A stretch of DNA of 64,000 nt from JADHUC01 sp964623055. Its GTDB lineage: Bacteria > Planctomycetota > Planctomycetia > Pirellulales > Pirellulaceae. Position numbers and translations under genes: made by a program. Under the pieces are notes generated by a model that saw only the letters and a list, made by a program, of their open reading frames with translations, was not told where the DNA came from and searched no databases. The DNA is taken from NCBI GenBank assembly GCA_964623055.1, contig CAZURK010000041.1, positions 1 to 64,000 on the forward strand, read 5' to 3'. This document shows positions 18,484 to 28,025 of the stretch, piece after piece (the first letter of the stretch is position 1; each line of letters opens with the position of its first letter).

Positions 18484-18715
18484 CGCATCTGTCCCGTCTT
18501 CGCACGACAACAATGATTATAGCATGCGGCCGGACCATCTCATACGGCGCAGTTGTGATCCGGCAGGCGACAAAGGCGCCTGCAGCGCTCTGGCAGACTG
18601 CGATCCGCAGTCGTCTAGCCACATCGCAACGGCAGCAGGTTCTCGCCGAACGCAGCAATGCCCAATGTGCCAGTGCGCTCTGACCGCAAGTGTCCGAGAC
18701 CCAGAACCTGACGGC

Positions 18716-20554
18716 CTATGCCCAACTCAGAAGAACTTCCGCCTTTTCCTTATCAATCACTTCCGTCCGGTTGAACAACCCGACGGGAAAGGGCTTTTTC
18801 GGGTAATTGGTGGCCCACTGGTCTGCCAAGTACTTCAGAGCGTCCGCTTGAATAAGAGCTACGTCCCAATTTGTCCGCGCTTTGTACTGGTGTGCTAGTT
18901 TGGTTGACTGAGGCGTGAACGAAGGGCCGATCACCATAAACGCAAGAGGCCGAAAGCCCTTCTCCGCCTCTTTCCGCATGTAGCCATCAAACTGATTATC
19001 GAGGTGATCCTGTAGCGACACTGCATTCTCCACGGATTTGCAGTCCCATAGGATTACCGTTTGGTTTTCCAGTGGAATACGTCCGTCGGCCTTTGTCACT
19101 TTACGGCTCCTGTCGATTTTCAGGTTCAGTTTGGTCTCGAACAGAAAGTCTGTGGCTTTTTCAAACTGATGTTCAATTTCAAGATCCTTTGTAATAAGCT
19201 TCTTCGCCTTCAGGTCCGAATATGCCCGACTGGCCAGCAATTCGTAGTTGTTGTACCATTCCTCCCGCTCGTCTTGCGTTTCTCGCTCCTCGAAGGTTAG
19301 GTCGTCATAGAAGCTGATAAGGCGCTCGGTGACAGTCTGTTTGCTCCCGGAACTCTTCAAACCAACCTTTCGGCACATGTCTGACAGCTTACCAAGGTCC
19401 AAATCGGCAAGAACCTGGCTTGGCCTGATATCCGAGTTGACAAGGCGTTCGATTAACTCTGCCATGTTCCCGTAGCGATCCATTTGCCGGGATAGCAGCA
19501 TTCCTCGAAGATCGGAGAGTTTAATGCTGTCGTGCTGAAGTATGCGGCAGTAGTTTTTTCGCTGAAGTTCAAGTCCCACGTCATGCTCCCGGATGACGGT
19601 GACTACCTCATATGGGAGAACGTCGATGCTTCGCCTGTTCTCATCTTGGTAGCCCCAAAGGATCGAGTCTCTCTGAAGTTCTTTTCTCGCTTCGTTGATT
19701 TCGTCACGCGTATGTAAGACGCATTTTGCCTTTGGGAATCGCTTGATGTGGGCACCGACGAGCCAGTGTTCTTCAAGGGATATATTCAAATGCTCTCTGA
19801 GCACCTTCAACAGAGCCGCTTCGTCTAACGAGATGTCGTCGTCGTTTCGCCAGGCCGCCTCAAGAACGATCCGATATGTGTCATAGTGGTGCCATCGCAT
19901 CGCGTCGTGCTTCTTCGGATCGAAGAAATCGAGCTTTGTCGCACGCTTTACGAGGGCCTTCTCAAAGTCGAGGATCTTCTCGTCCAATCGATTCTCCTCA
20001 AGACCGTGCGTCTCCTCTTGCAGGAGAATGCCATAGATGATGATGGCCTTCAGATTTCGTCGATCGACGATCGGATCGATTCGGTAGAGATTGTCAAGGA
20101 TCCGCTGCTTGGACGTGATCTTTTTGGCGTCCTTAACAAGCCGGTCCGTCAGGTCGGTTTCATTCATGCCCTTCGTCGAATCAAGATACCGGCAGAGTGT
20201 TCTAAGCTTTACGCTTTTCATCATACGTGGCGCTATGTCCTTGATCCGTTTGCAGAGAGCACGCCGCCCCTGCAATCGAAGTTCCTTCGCGTCGCGCTTC
20301 GGCTGTCTCCTCTTTCGGCGTTTGCGCGGTTTTGAAATGTCCTTCGAAGTTGGCTCCTTCCCCTCCGCCTCCTTCGATGATGGAGTCGGTTGCTCTTCTC
20401 CAGCGTTGGTCGTGACCTCATCGGCGATCTGGGCATCGCCAACAAGGGTCTTGGCGACATTGTCGCTTTCTACCGGAAGCGATGACGAATCGTCATCGGT
20501 CTGACTGGAATCGGTTGGTTTGGCTTCTTCTCTGATCGGTTGATCGCCCTGCAT
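18716..20554 (-). CDS. SAP-like repeat, TerB-like and PD-(D/E)XK nuclease-like protein
   Basis: A 612-residue soluble protein. Residues 1-90 are acidic then strongly basic (SKPRKRRKRRQPKR) and probably disordered. SAP-like helix-extended-helix motifs occur at about 113-142, 345-372 and 388-416; the last (KLSDMCRKVGLKSSGSKQTV) is the clearest. Residues 238-275 (ISLDEAALLKVLREHLNISL) resemble a TerB-like helical segment. Residues 463-580 look like a PD-(D/E)XK nuclease core: Glu463, Asp490 in KADGRIPL and Asp504-Cys-Lys506 in ILWDCKS, then a strand-helix pair (LAFMVIGPSF). SAP modules bind DNA, so DNA cleavage guided by SAP binding is the working idea. No methylase, ATPase or partner gene is adjacent. 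The nuclease assignment is an inference from spacing. Confidence 0.6.
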   Translation of the reverse strand: MQGDQPIREEAKPTDSSQTDDDSSSLPVESDNVAKTLVGDAQIADEVTTNAGEEQPTPSSKEAEGKEPTSKDISKPRKRRKRRQPKRDAKELRLQGRRALCKRIKDIAPRMMKSVKLRTLCRYLDSTKGMNETDLTDRLVKDAKKITSKQRILDNLYRIDPIVDRRNLKAIIIYGILLQEETHGLEENRLDEKILDFEKALVKRATKLDFFDPKKHDAMRWHHYDTYRIVLEAAWRNDDDISLDEAALLKVLREHLNISLEEHWLVGAHIKRFPKAKCVLHTRDEINEARKELQRDSILWGYQDENRRSIDVLPYEVVTVIREHDVGLELQRKNYCRILQHDSIKLSDLRGMLLSRQMDRYGNMAELIERLVNSDIRPSQVLADLDLGKLSDMCRKVGLKSSGSKQTVTERLISFYDDLTFEERETQDEREEWYNNYELLASRAYSDLKAKKLITKDLEIEHQFEKATDFLFETKLNLKIDRSRKVTKADGRIPLENQTVILWDCKSVENAVSLQDHLDNQFDGYMRKEAEKGFRPLAFMVIGPSFTPQSTKLAHQYKARTNWDVALIQADALKYLADQWATNYPKKPFPVGLFNRTEVIDKEKAEVLLSWA

Positions 20555-20951
20555 GTGACACCTCGCCAGAGACTCTTCGAAGTTATTGTCCAGTAACCCC
20601 CAAAACGAAGTCTATCGCATCCATGTCGTCGCGTCCAGAATCTTCCACCCCGCGCCGCGAATCTGTCATCGCGCAAAGGGTGGGAGACGGGACATGTCAA
20701 GTGTGGATGCCTGGTGTCGAGTTGCTTCATCTTTCGGTCAACTGTCCGACCGAGTGTCGATCCCAGCAGTACTGCCAGCCCATCCGGGACGCCCATCGCT
20801 CGCTGCTGTAGGGCCGACCACGCCCACATCTGCGTTTTACCTGGGCCATCCACTATCTCCGCGTAGACAGCAGGTCATCCCCAATCACTCTCCGTGAGAT
20901 CTGGTTGAGCCCGTTTCAGGCAGGGGATTCCGCGCAAGTAGTGGCGGTCCA
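20555..20951. other. intergenic region without a recognisable gene
   Basis: Between the SAP/nuclease gene and the antitoxin-like gene. Short open frames on both strands (for example 20623-20811) have no ribosome-binding site, no motif and atypical composition. No tRNA, hairpin or clear promoter was found. It should contain the promoter of the minus-strand gene at 18716-20554. Confidence 0.4.
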
Positions 20952-21185
20952 TTGGGCGTTCAGATCGAGGCCCCTACGCGCGAAGCGGCTATCGAGAAAC
21001 TTCGAGAACTGATTGATCGTCGCATCCAGGCGGGCGCCGAGGTAGTCGGTCTTGAAATCAGCAGTTCGAAACACCGACTGGCTCCATTCGCTGGGATGCT
21101 CAAGGACGATCCGCTGCTGCAGTCGTGGAAAAAGGCAATGGCGGAGTATCGCGTCAACGCCGAAAACGGCTCTGGGGCCCAATGA
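20952..21185 (+). CDS. antitoxin-like small protein upstream of a vapC fragment
   Basis: A 77-residue frame from TTG at 20952 (IEAPTREAAIEKLRELIDRR, then LAPFAGMLKDDPLLQSWKKA). The PFAGMLKDDP tail is one I associate with small proteins encoded directly before PIN-domain toxins in bacteria. Its TGA overlaps the ATG of the following PIN fragment by the ATGA arrangement, as in VapBC-type operons. It would bind and neutralise its toxin and repress the operon. No better start codon exists upstream. Confidence 0.6.
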   Translation: MGVQIEAPTREAAIEKLRELIDRRIQAGAEVVGLEISSSKHRLAPFAGMLKDDPLLQSWKKAMAEYRVNAENGSGAQ

Positions 21186-21331
21186 ATCTGCACATGCTGG
21201 ATACCGACATTCTTGTTCTCTTTCAGGAAGGCCACGAACTCGTTTGTAGGCGATTTCGGTCGCCTTCAATTGATCAGTTGCGATCAGTCTCTTCACGGCC
21301 ATTCATGGTCGTTCTTGGCCGAAGGCGATAG
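21182..21331 (+). pseudogene. truncated PIN-domain (VapC-type) toxin
   Basis: The frame begins MNLHMLDTDILVLFQEGHEL, the classic PIN-domain N-terminus with the first catalytic Asp (LDTDI). After about 25 residues the sequence loses all similarity and stops at residue 49, where a PIN toxin needs about 130. The later acidic residues required for RNase activity are absent. I read it as a decayed toxin left next to an intact antitoxin frame. The break falls just before the hairpin-rich repeat region at 21336. Confidence 0.65.
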
Positions 21332-21335
21332 TAGC

Positions 21336-21516
21336 CCCGGCGTTTACGCCGGGTTGTGCGGGCCAACACCACCGCCCCAAGACTCCCCCACCCCACCGCT
21401 GCCTCCCGGCAGCGGTGGGGTGGGGGAGTTTTCTGGTCTGCCAGTCATCTCCGCCCAACCCGTGCTCAAGCACGGGCCGAAGACCGCCTGCGGCGGAAAA
21501 AGGGGCGTAAACGCCC
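21336..21516. repeat. cluster of GC-rich hairpins including a perfect 22-bp stem
   Basis: Four palindromes lie within 180 bases: 21336-21353 (7-bp stem, CCCGGCGTTTACGCCGGG), 21382-21429 (22-bp perfect stem with a TCCC loop), 21459-21476 (CCCGTGCTCAAGCACGGG) and 21503-21516 (GGGCGTAAACGCCC). The first and last share the GGCGTTTACGCC core in opposite orientation. They sit directly after the broken vapC. This looks like a composite REP/MITE-type non-coding element. Confidence 0.7.
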
Positions 21517-21530
21517 TTACCTCCCAGAGG

Positions 21531-21567
21531 AAAAGACCGCACGAATGAAACTCACATTCGTGCGGCC
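21531..21567 (-). terminator. Rho-independent terminator of the macroglobulin gene
   Basis: Read on the minus strand, a 13-base stem with one mismatch (GGCCGCACGAATG ... CATTCGTGCGGTC) with a 7-base loop is followed by TTTTCC. It begins 25 bases after the stop of the gene at 21592-27585, in the right position and orientation. Confidence 0.8.
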
Positions 21568-21591
21568 TTTTGCGTGTGTTTCCCGGTTTGG

Positions 21592-24500
21592 CTATTTGAC
21601 CGTTAGCGGGATGCTCTCCGAGTGGCTGTTGAACTCGGGGGCGTACATGCACTGGATTTGGGCCATGCCGGTTTGGTATTGGCCTTTGTGCTGGACTCGT
21701 GTCGAGTATTCGAAGACGTACACGCCCTTGGGCAGGTAGTCGATGAAGAAGTGGCTGGCTGTGTCCCGGGTGGATTCGTAATAGGCCAGCCCGTCCTGAT
21801 ACTTGTATCGTGACAACACGTTCACCGGTTCGGTGCCGCTGCCGCGGTAGTCTTTCAGATGAACGTATTCCATGTCGCGATCCACGCGCAACTCGACGCG
21901 CACGACCAATTCATCGCCGACGGCCAATGGGCCTTCGACGGCTTTCAGCTCGGGGCCCTTATCCGTGTAGTGTTTGGAGTACAGACGCTTCTTCAACGTC
22001 AGCGGCGTACCTTCGTATGGAGTTATCTTGCTCATGTCTTCCAGGTACTGCCAGTGCACGCTGCCCCAAGCGACACCTTCGTCGACTTTCTTGACGGTGA
22101 TCTGGCCCAACTGCGGGCGAATCTCGGGACCGACGAACCGTTTTTCATAGAAGCCGGTTCCTGCTTCCACCGCTTCCGGCTCGACGACCTTGCCTCCCAA
22201 GGCAACCTCGACCAATTCGTCGGAGGCCAGCAGATCGGTTCCTCGTAACAGCAAGCCGTACACAGCGTCAGCCGTCGCCTTAGAGGTTTTCCAGTCCTGC
22301 GTCTGCTTCTGTTTCAGCAACCAGACCTTGCAGTCCTCGACCGATTCGGCGTCGTTCATCACTTCGTCAAACGCCTCGATCATCATGGCCTGCGTCTCGA
22401 TCGGGGCTCGGAACCACCACCAGGACATCTCCAGCTCGCGCCAGAACATGCCCATCTCCTCGTCGGTCACCGAGCGTTCTTTGATCGACCGCATGATCGC
22501 CAGCGGCGTTTCCTGGTCGCCAAAGCGTTTGGTGGCCACGGCCAGATGCGCTTGCGACTGGCGGTTGGCAAGCCCCAGCCAGTGCTCTTTGGCCTGACCG
22601 AGGAAGTAGTCCACCGCCTCCTTGTGCTTGGCGTCGATCGCCTTGTCTTTGAGGAAGAAGCTGCGACCGTACAGGTACAACGCGATCCTGGGCGTCAGGT
22701 TGTTTTCGTCCTTGCGTTCGTGTTTGATGATTTCGCGGTAACGCTCGTCGATCCAGTTGTCCAGGTGGCCGAGCGCCTTGACGGCCGATGCAACGTCGAT
22801 GTCAATCCCCAGGTGCCGCATCCGACCGAAGCCCGTCGTGATGTACAAAGTGATGTAGTCGTTGTCCGGACCACCGGGGAACCACGGCCAAACGCCGTCG
22901 TCGTGCTGGAGTTCCGCCAGTTTGCGTAACAGACGCTGGGTCTCGTCGTTCAGTCGGTTGTCGTCAAACAGAATTCCGACGTTGCGGCGCGCTTCGCTCT
23001 CCGCTTTGGCTTGGCGCAACCACGGCGTCTCCTCCAGCATCACTGCCTTCAGATCCTGGTTCTTCTCCATCGGGCTGTCCAGCGCCGGCGTTCCTTTCCA
23101 CTGATCAAAGATCCGTCGGATCTTCGGATCGGAGTTGGCGATGTGACGAGCCAGGCAGTTGGCATACAGCCGGTTGAACGTCTGCTCGGTACACTCGTGC
23201 GGGAACTCCATCAGGTAAGGCAGCGCCATCACGGCGTACCAGGCTGGGTTGGAGACCATTTGAACCGTGACGCTTTGATGTTTCAGCGTATCGGACTCGC
23301 CGGATTTCCGCAGCTTGGTGAACTCGAACTTCTTCGTCTCCGGACCGCGAATCGGAAGCGGCAGCGATTCGGTGACCAGGATTCGCCGAGGCAGCACGGG
23401 CAGATAGCCTTCCTCGCCATCCGAAAGACGCCCCGTTGTGCCAGCGGCTTTGTACTTCAAGAAGCCCATGCCGTCCGGCACGCGAATGCGCCAACTGAAG
23501 CTGCGCGATTCCTTCGACGGGATGTCGAAGTCGAGTATCTCAGTTCGGTTGGCCAGTTGCGAGTTCACGATTTCATCGGTACGGGCGTCGTAGAACCGCA
23601 GGCCTACTCGCCCGGTCTGGCGAGTGGGCGACTGGTTCGACACCTTGGCGGTGAACTCCAGCACGTCTCCTTCGCGCAAGAAACGTGGCGGATTTGGCTG
23701 GACCATCAAATCCTTAGCCGTTACCACTTTGTCTTGAAGGAATCCGCTGCGCAGGTCGCGATCGTGGGCAAACCCCTGGAACTTCCATTCCGTCAGCGCC
23801 TCGGGCATGGTGAACTCCAATTTCACCACGCCGTCCTCGTCCGATAGCAGGCGGGGGAAGAAGAAGGCGGTTTCGTTCAGGTTCTTGCGAGCCGAGACCT
23901 TGCTCAAGTCAGGCGCCTTCGGCTGACCAGCGCCTTTTGCCTCGGGCGCCGCACCGGCCATCTCGCGGTCGGCGTTTGCCATCGCCATGGCGGGAGCAGC
24001 CTGCTTCTCCACAGCCATACCGTCCGCCATCGCGGCTTGCGGTGCAGGTGGCATCATGCCGCCTAGAGGCACTGGGCCACCTCGACCTCCTGCGCCGCCG
24101 AAACCGCGCGCATTGCGACCGAAGAATTGAAATCGCCAGAGGTTTGCGGTGATGTCCGCGGGGAATGACCGATACGACAAATTCACCGGCTTATTGCGCT
24201 GCGGCCAGCGTCCCTGCAGATGCTGGAATCGCTTGATGCTGTTTTCAAACTGAATGCGCAGGTTCGAACGGTCCGTGTAGAATACGTTGAACGCTTGCTG
24301 CCAGTTGTGCGGCAGGTAGGCATCCAGCGAAGCGTCGTACAGGCCCGCTACCATTTCGGCCACGGCCTTCTTCGCGTCCGGGCCGGTGATCACCGCGGTC
24401 CACGTCTCCTTGTCGGCCGGGCCAAGCTTCGAGCGGAAGTGTTCCCACTTGACTGTGAGGTTCTTGTTGGACCACGGAACATCCACGTGGTGAGCGGTGA

Positions 24501-27500
24501 AGTAAGCTCGATTCTCGCGCACCATGGTGACTCGCACCGTGAATCCGCCTCGCATCTGCTCGGTGATGTCCTGTTTGATCTGGACTTGGGTGCGATCGGC
24601 TTCCGTCCAGAAGCTCTGGATCAGCTTGCGTCGATGTTCGACTTCGACGAACGCGCGTGCCTTGCCGTAACCTGATCCCCAAACGGCCGAAAATTCGTCG
24701 CCCGGTTCACCGGTCCATTTTGGCGCAGCGACATGGTTCGGAATCTTAATCGCAAACCGCTTGGCGTTCGTGTCCAGCACGTTCAGCGGCAGCAGGGCCG
24801 TCACTTCTTTGCCAAAGCGATCTTTAGTCTCCAGTTTGGCCCGAAATGCACCGGCTTCCAGTTCGACCGAAACCTTGGCGCTACCCTCGGCGTCGGTCGT
24901 GAAGCCCGGTTCGGCCACCACGTCGCCCAGTTCCCACGATTTGGTGTCCGACATGTCCGGTTTCGGTCTAGCCACCAGCCCGCCGTACGGCATGGGCGGG
25001 TGATAATGGTCGATCAGGCTCGCTCGCTCGACCTTCTCGGGCGGTTTCAGCCGATAGATCCTCACCACACCTTCGGCCACTTGGCCCTCCCCGTCCAGCG
25101 TCGTGGTGCGTATCGAAAGCTCGACCGGTTTGTCGACGGTTTGCCACTCGTCGGCGATCAGCGTGGCCTGCAGAGCCGTATACCCCACTGCGACCGTCTG
25201 GTCCGCGGACCGCGTTTCGCCAGTCGTGTCCGTCACGTCCGCATACACGCGGAAATGGAAAATCGGCTCGTCCTTCTCGGCTACGGACAAATCGGGTTTG
25301 GCGACGAACTTGACGGTAAACGAACCGTCCGCTGCGGTCGTTGCCGATCCGTGGTCGATTTCCTGGCTTGTCCTTTGTGGCATGCGCCACCAGTAGTACC
25401 AGCCGCACCAGGGCGGGAACCGGACTTCGCGCACGACGCGGTACCGCACGTTGGCGCCGTTGATCGCTGCGCCGGTGTAAGCGGTCGCCGTGCCTTTCAC
25501 CGTCACCTCCGAATTCAGCTTGGCCGCCGTCTCAGGCTTGTCCAACGTGACCTGGAACTTCGGCCGCTTGTATTCTTCAACATTGAAATTCGTCGCACCG
25601 CGCGGTTCGCCCTCGACGCGAATGGTCATGCGGCCCGTGACCCGGTCTCGCGGCGCCGTGAAACTACCGCTGAACGAACCATAGTCGTTCGTACGATGCT
25701 GCTGTCGTGCGACCTCTTTGTTATTGCGGTCGGCAAAGATCACAGTCAGCGTACGATTGGCCAGCGTCTTGTAGTTGTTGGTTTCCTGATTGACGTCGAT
25801 GCACAGACCTTTGTACTGAACGGTTTGACCAGGCCGGTAAAGCGAGCGGTCGGTGAAGAAGATCGTGCGAGTGAACGGGCGCGCCTTCATGTCTCGCTTG
25901 TGAGCGTTGTAGTCCTGCGCCGCCGCCAATTGCTGGCCCTGGGCTCGTACGACGAGCAGATAGCTCTGATTGTTGGCGGATTGGATCGCGAAAAAGCCGT
26001 TCTTATCCGTCTTGGCGGTGGGCCCAGCGGCGCGAGGCTTGTTGCGAACTCGAAAATACGACTGCACTTGGGCGTTCGCGATCGGCTCGCCGGAATTCGC
26101 TTCCAGTACGAAGCCTTCGATCGTGCCGGCGCCGCGGCGGGTGCGCATCACCAGGGCCAAATCGCTGACCCAGAAATCAGTGAATGTGACGACGTTGTTC
26201 TGGTCGCTGAAGTTCGGATCGTTACTGGCGATCAGGAAGTAGAAACCGGGATCCAGGTCCTTCGGTGGTGCAACCTTCTGCTGCTTTTCCTTGTAGTCTT
26301 CCGTAGGCGGCAGATCCGCGGACCAGGCCTTCGCAGGTGGTTTCGCCAATAACTGTTGGCGTTCCTGACCGTTGAGCTGTTCGGGACGGTAATTCTTCGA
26401 CTTCAGCCGTTCCTCGAACGAATACGGGACGATACGGAAGTGGACCTTTGTCACATTGCGATAGCGAACGTCGATGTCCGGCCACGGTTCGTTCCACACA
26501 CGCTCGACCGAGACGTTGGATGAAGGGGCTTCGATTTGAGCGATCAGGTTATGGCACATGTTGCCGCCCGGCGAGTTCGGAAAGGCGTTGGCGCCTCGTT
26601 GAGCCGCCTTGCGTGCCTCGACCAACTCGCCCTCCTGCTGTAAGACGGAAGCCAGACCGTGCGAGGCGCGGGCCGAGATCTGGTGGTCGCCCCATTTGTC
26701 GATGAACCGCTTGAGCGCCGCCTTGAACCGGTCGTTCTTCTCTTCCCCAAAAGCCTTGTTGTTGCCGAAGGTCAATCTTGCCAGGTCGGCGTCGACAAAG
26801 GCGGAGTTGTCCGTGTCATCCTTGTGGAACGTCATCAGGTTCTGGTACAGCCGAATCGCCTTCACAACCGGCGACTCTTCGTCCGTCGTCTGGAGTTTCC
26901 AATTCAGGAAATCGTCGGCCGACGAGAAGATTGGGCTGTCCGCCATCAGATCAAAGGAATCCTGGGGCTTCGCCGCCGCTTGCTCGCCCGAACTGTAGAA
27001 CTCCAGCGCGTTGTGGGCCAGGAAATCGAACATGGTCGGCCGATAGGTGTCCGGCGTCGTGCCCTTTTCCAGTAGGTCGTCGTAGTCGGAAACCGGCGTC
27101 GTTTTCAGCGTCTTCTCGCCCGCCATTGCTTTTGTGAACTGCTTGTCGATTTCGGCGAAGATCCGCGGCAAATCCCAGGTGGTAAAGTCGTCGCTGGGCG
27201 AGTCGGCGGTGCGTGTCCGCTGCATGATCCGCCAGCGATTGTGCTGGAAATAGTGCCAATACCAGTTGGCCATCACCGCGTCCATGATCGGTTTCATCTC
27301 GTCCGGTGCCTTGGCGATCTCCTCCTTCATTCGCATGATTTTCTCTTCCGGCTTGTTGCCCTGGATATTGCCTTCATAGGCGATCTTGCGTGAAATCCCC
27401 TTCAAAGCCTCCGCGTACGCCTTCTCCTTCATCGCGGCCGGAATGATCTCATCCAGCTTTTCGATGGCCGTCTTGGGCAGCCCCTTCTTGATTGCGTCGT

Positions 27501-27585
27501 CCACCTCTTTCCAGAGATCGTCGCGTGGACCGGCAAACGTCGCGGTTGTGATCAGCAGGGCAAACAGAATTGACAGCTTACGCAT
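21592..27585 (-). CDS. bacterial alpha-2-macroglobulin family protein with thioester motif
   Basis: A 1997-residue exported protein with a signal peptide (MRKLSILFALLITTATFAG). The start at 27585 is preferred over 27636 because the signal begins there. The first 350 residues are helical and tetratricopeptide-like. MG2-type modules follow (FFTDRSLYRPGQTVQYKG), then carboxypeptidase-regulatory-like and macroglobulin domains. A glycine/alanine/methionine-rich linker lies near 1170-1220. The alpha-2-macroglobulin core has LVQPNPPRFLREGD and, near residue 1465, HECTEQTF, the CxEQ thioester motif. An alpha-alpha thioester barrel and receptor-binding-like end follow. Such proteins trap proteases covalently at the cell surface. 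The usual partner gene for a penicillin-binding protein (pbpC) is not adjacent. A terminator follows at 21531. Confidence 0.9.
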   Translation of the reverse strand: MRKLSILFALLITTATFAGPRDDLWKEVDDAIKKGLPKTAIEKLDEIIPAAMKEKAYAEALKGISRKIAYEGNIQGNKPEEKIMRMKEEIAKAPDEMKPIMDAVMANWYWHYFQHNRWRIMQRTRTADSPSDDFTTWDLPRIFAEIDKQFTKAMAGEKTLKTTPVSDYDDLLEKGTTPDTYRPTMFDFLAHNALEFYSSGEQAAAKPQDSFDLMADSPIFSSADDFLNWKLQTTDEESPVVKAIRLYQNLMTFHKDDTDNSAFVDADLARLTFGNNKAFGEEKNDRFKAALKRFIDKWGDHQISARASHGLASVLQQEGELVEARKAAQRGANAFPNSPGGNMCHNLIAQIEAPSSNVSVERVWNEPWPDIDVRYRNVTKVHFRIVPYSFEERLKSKNYRPEQLNGQERQQLLAKPPAKAWSADLPPTEDYKEKQQKVAPPKDLDPGFYFLIASNDPNFSDQNNVVTFTDFWVSDLALVMRTRRGAGTIEGFVLEANSGEPIANAQVQSYFRVRNKPRAAGPTAKTDKNGFFAIQSANNQSYLLVVRAQGQQLAAAQDYNAHKRDMKARPFTRTIFFTDRSLYRPGQTVQYKGLCIDVNQETNNYKTLANRTLTVIFADRNNKEVARQQHRTNDYGSFSGSFTAPRDRVTGRMTIRVEGEPRGATNFNVEEYKRPKFQVTLDKPETAAKLNSEVTVKGTATAYTGAAINGANVRYRVVREVRFPPWCGWYYWWRMPQRTSQEIDHGSATTAADGSFTVKFVAKPDLSVAEKDEPIFHFRVYADVTDTTGETRSADQTVAVGYTALQATLIADEWQTVDKPVELSIRTTTLDGEGQVAEGVVRIYRLKPPEKVERASLIDHYHPPMPYGGLVARPKPDMSDTKSWELGDVVAEPGFTTDAEGSAKVSVELEAGAFRAKLETKDRFGKEVTALLPLNVLDTNAKRFAIKIPNHVAAPKWTGEPGDEFSAVWGSGYGKARAFVEVEHRRKLIQSFWTEADRTQVQIKQDITEQMRGGFTVRVTMVRENRAYFTAHHVDVPWSNKNLTVKWEHFRSKLGPADKETWTAVITGPDAKKAVAEMVAGLYDASLDAYLPHNWQQAFNVFYTDRSNLRIQFENSIKRFQHLQGRWPQRNKPVNLSYRSFPADITANLWRFQFFGRNARGFGGAGGRGGPVPLGGMMPPAPQAAMADGMAVEKQAAPAMAMANADREMAGAAPEAKGAGQPKAPDLSKVSARKNLNETAFFFPRLLSDEDGVVKLEFTMPEALTEWKFQGFAHDRDLRSGFLQDKVVTAKDLMVQPNPPRFLREGDVLEFTAKVSNQSPTRQTGRVGLRFYDARTDEIVNSQLANRTEILDFDIPSKESRSFSWRIRVPDGMGFLKYKAAGTTGRLSDGEEGYLPVLPRRILVTESLPLPIRGPETKKFEFTKLRKSGESDTLKHQSVTVQMVSNPAWYAVMALPYLMEFPHECTEQTFNRLYANCLARHIANSDPKIRRIFDQWKGTPALDSPMEKNQDLKAVMLEETPWLRQAKAESEARRNVGILFDDNRLNDETQRLLRKLAELQHDDGVWPWFPGGPDNDYITLYITTGFGRMRHLGIDIDVASAVKALGHLDNWIDERYREIIKHERKDENNLTPRIALYLYGRSFFLKDKAIDAKHKEAVDYFLGQAKEHWLGLANRQSQAHLAVATKRFGDQETPLAIMRSIKERSVTDEEMGMFWRELEMSWWWFRAPIETQAMMIEAFDEVMNDAESVEDCKVWLLKQKQTQDWKTSKATADAVYGLLLRGTDLLASDELVEVALGGKVVEPEAVEAGTGFYEKRFVGPEIRPQLGQITVKKVDEGVAWGSVHWQYLEDMSKITPYEGTPLTLKKRLYSKHYTDKGPELKAVEGPLAVGDELVVRVELRVDRDMEYVHLKDYRGSGTEPVNVLSRYKYQDGLAYYESTRDTASHFFIDYLPKGVYVFEYSTRVQHKGQYQTGMAQIQCMYAPEFNSHSESIPLTVK

Positions 27586-27777
27586 GGCAAAAAGACTCCG
27601 TCTCCGAAATGGAAAGAAAACAGCGCGCACCTTCACTTACAACCAAAACAAGGCTTGTGATTATAGACGATATTGCCGGTCAGGTGGTTTTCGGCTTAAG
27701 AAAAATGACGTACTCTCGGACGGCTCGCCAGTAGTACCACTAGTAAGAATGCCCGCCGAACGCGCGCATTCTGGAGC

Positions 27778-27795
27778 GCGACGACCTGTCGTCGC
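27778..27795. repeat. short perfect hairpin in the divergent intergenic region
   Basis: GCGACGAC, two bases, GTCGTCGC. It lies in the 440-base gap (27586-28025) between the macroglobulin gene and the redox operon. It is likely a REP-type palindrome or leader structure; nothing else in the left half of the gap is recognisable. Confidence 0.35.
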
Positions 27796-27891
27796 TTTCC
27801 TTCTGGTTCCTCGCGAAACTTCGGGAAACTCGCATCTCATTGGCCTGAAAGGCCGGAACTGGAACAACCCGGTCGCCCACTCGCCGAATTC

Positions 27892-27920
27892 TTGACGGCA
27901 CTACGCCCTGGAGATACACT
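27892..27920 (+). promoter_or_regulatory. sigma-70-like promoter of the redox operon
   Basis: TTGACG (27892-27897) and TACACT (27915-27920) are separated by exactly 17 bases, 105 bases upstream of the GTG at 28026. It is a good consensus match and points into the LUD/AOR operon. Confidence 0.5.
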
Positions 27921-28025
27921 CAACAACCGTGAGCGAGGATTGAAGAGCTTATCAGTCAGCATCACGAGATTCAGATCCCCCCGAGAGAATCCTCTGTGCG
28001 CTCACTCTGAAGAACGGAATGGCAC

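Noticed and set aside
20623..20811. 62-codon frame in the intergenic region
   Set aside because: No ribosome-binding site, motif or neighbour context supports it.
24733..26352. 539-codon open frame on the plus strand
   Set aside because: It is antisense to the macroglobulin gene, has no domain motif and is arginine-rich in the way of shadow frames.
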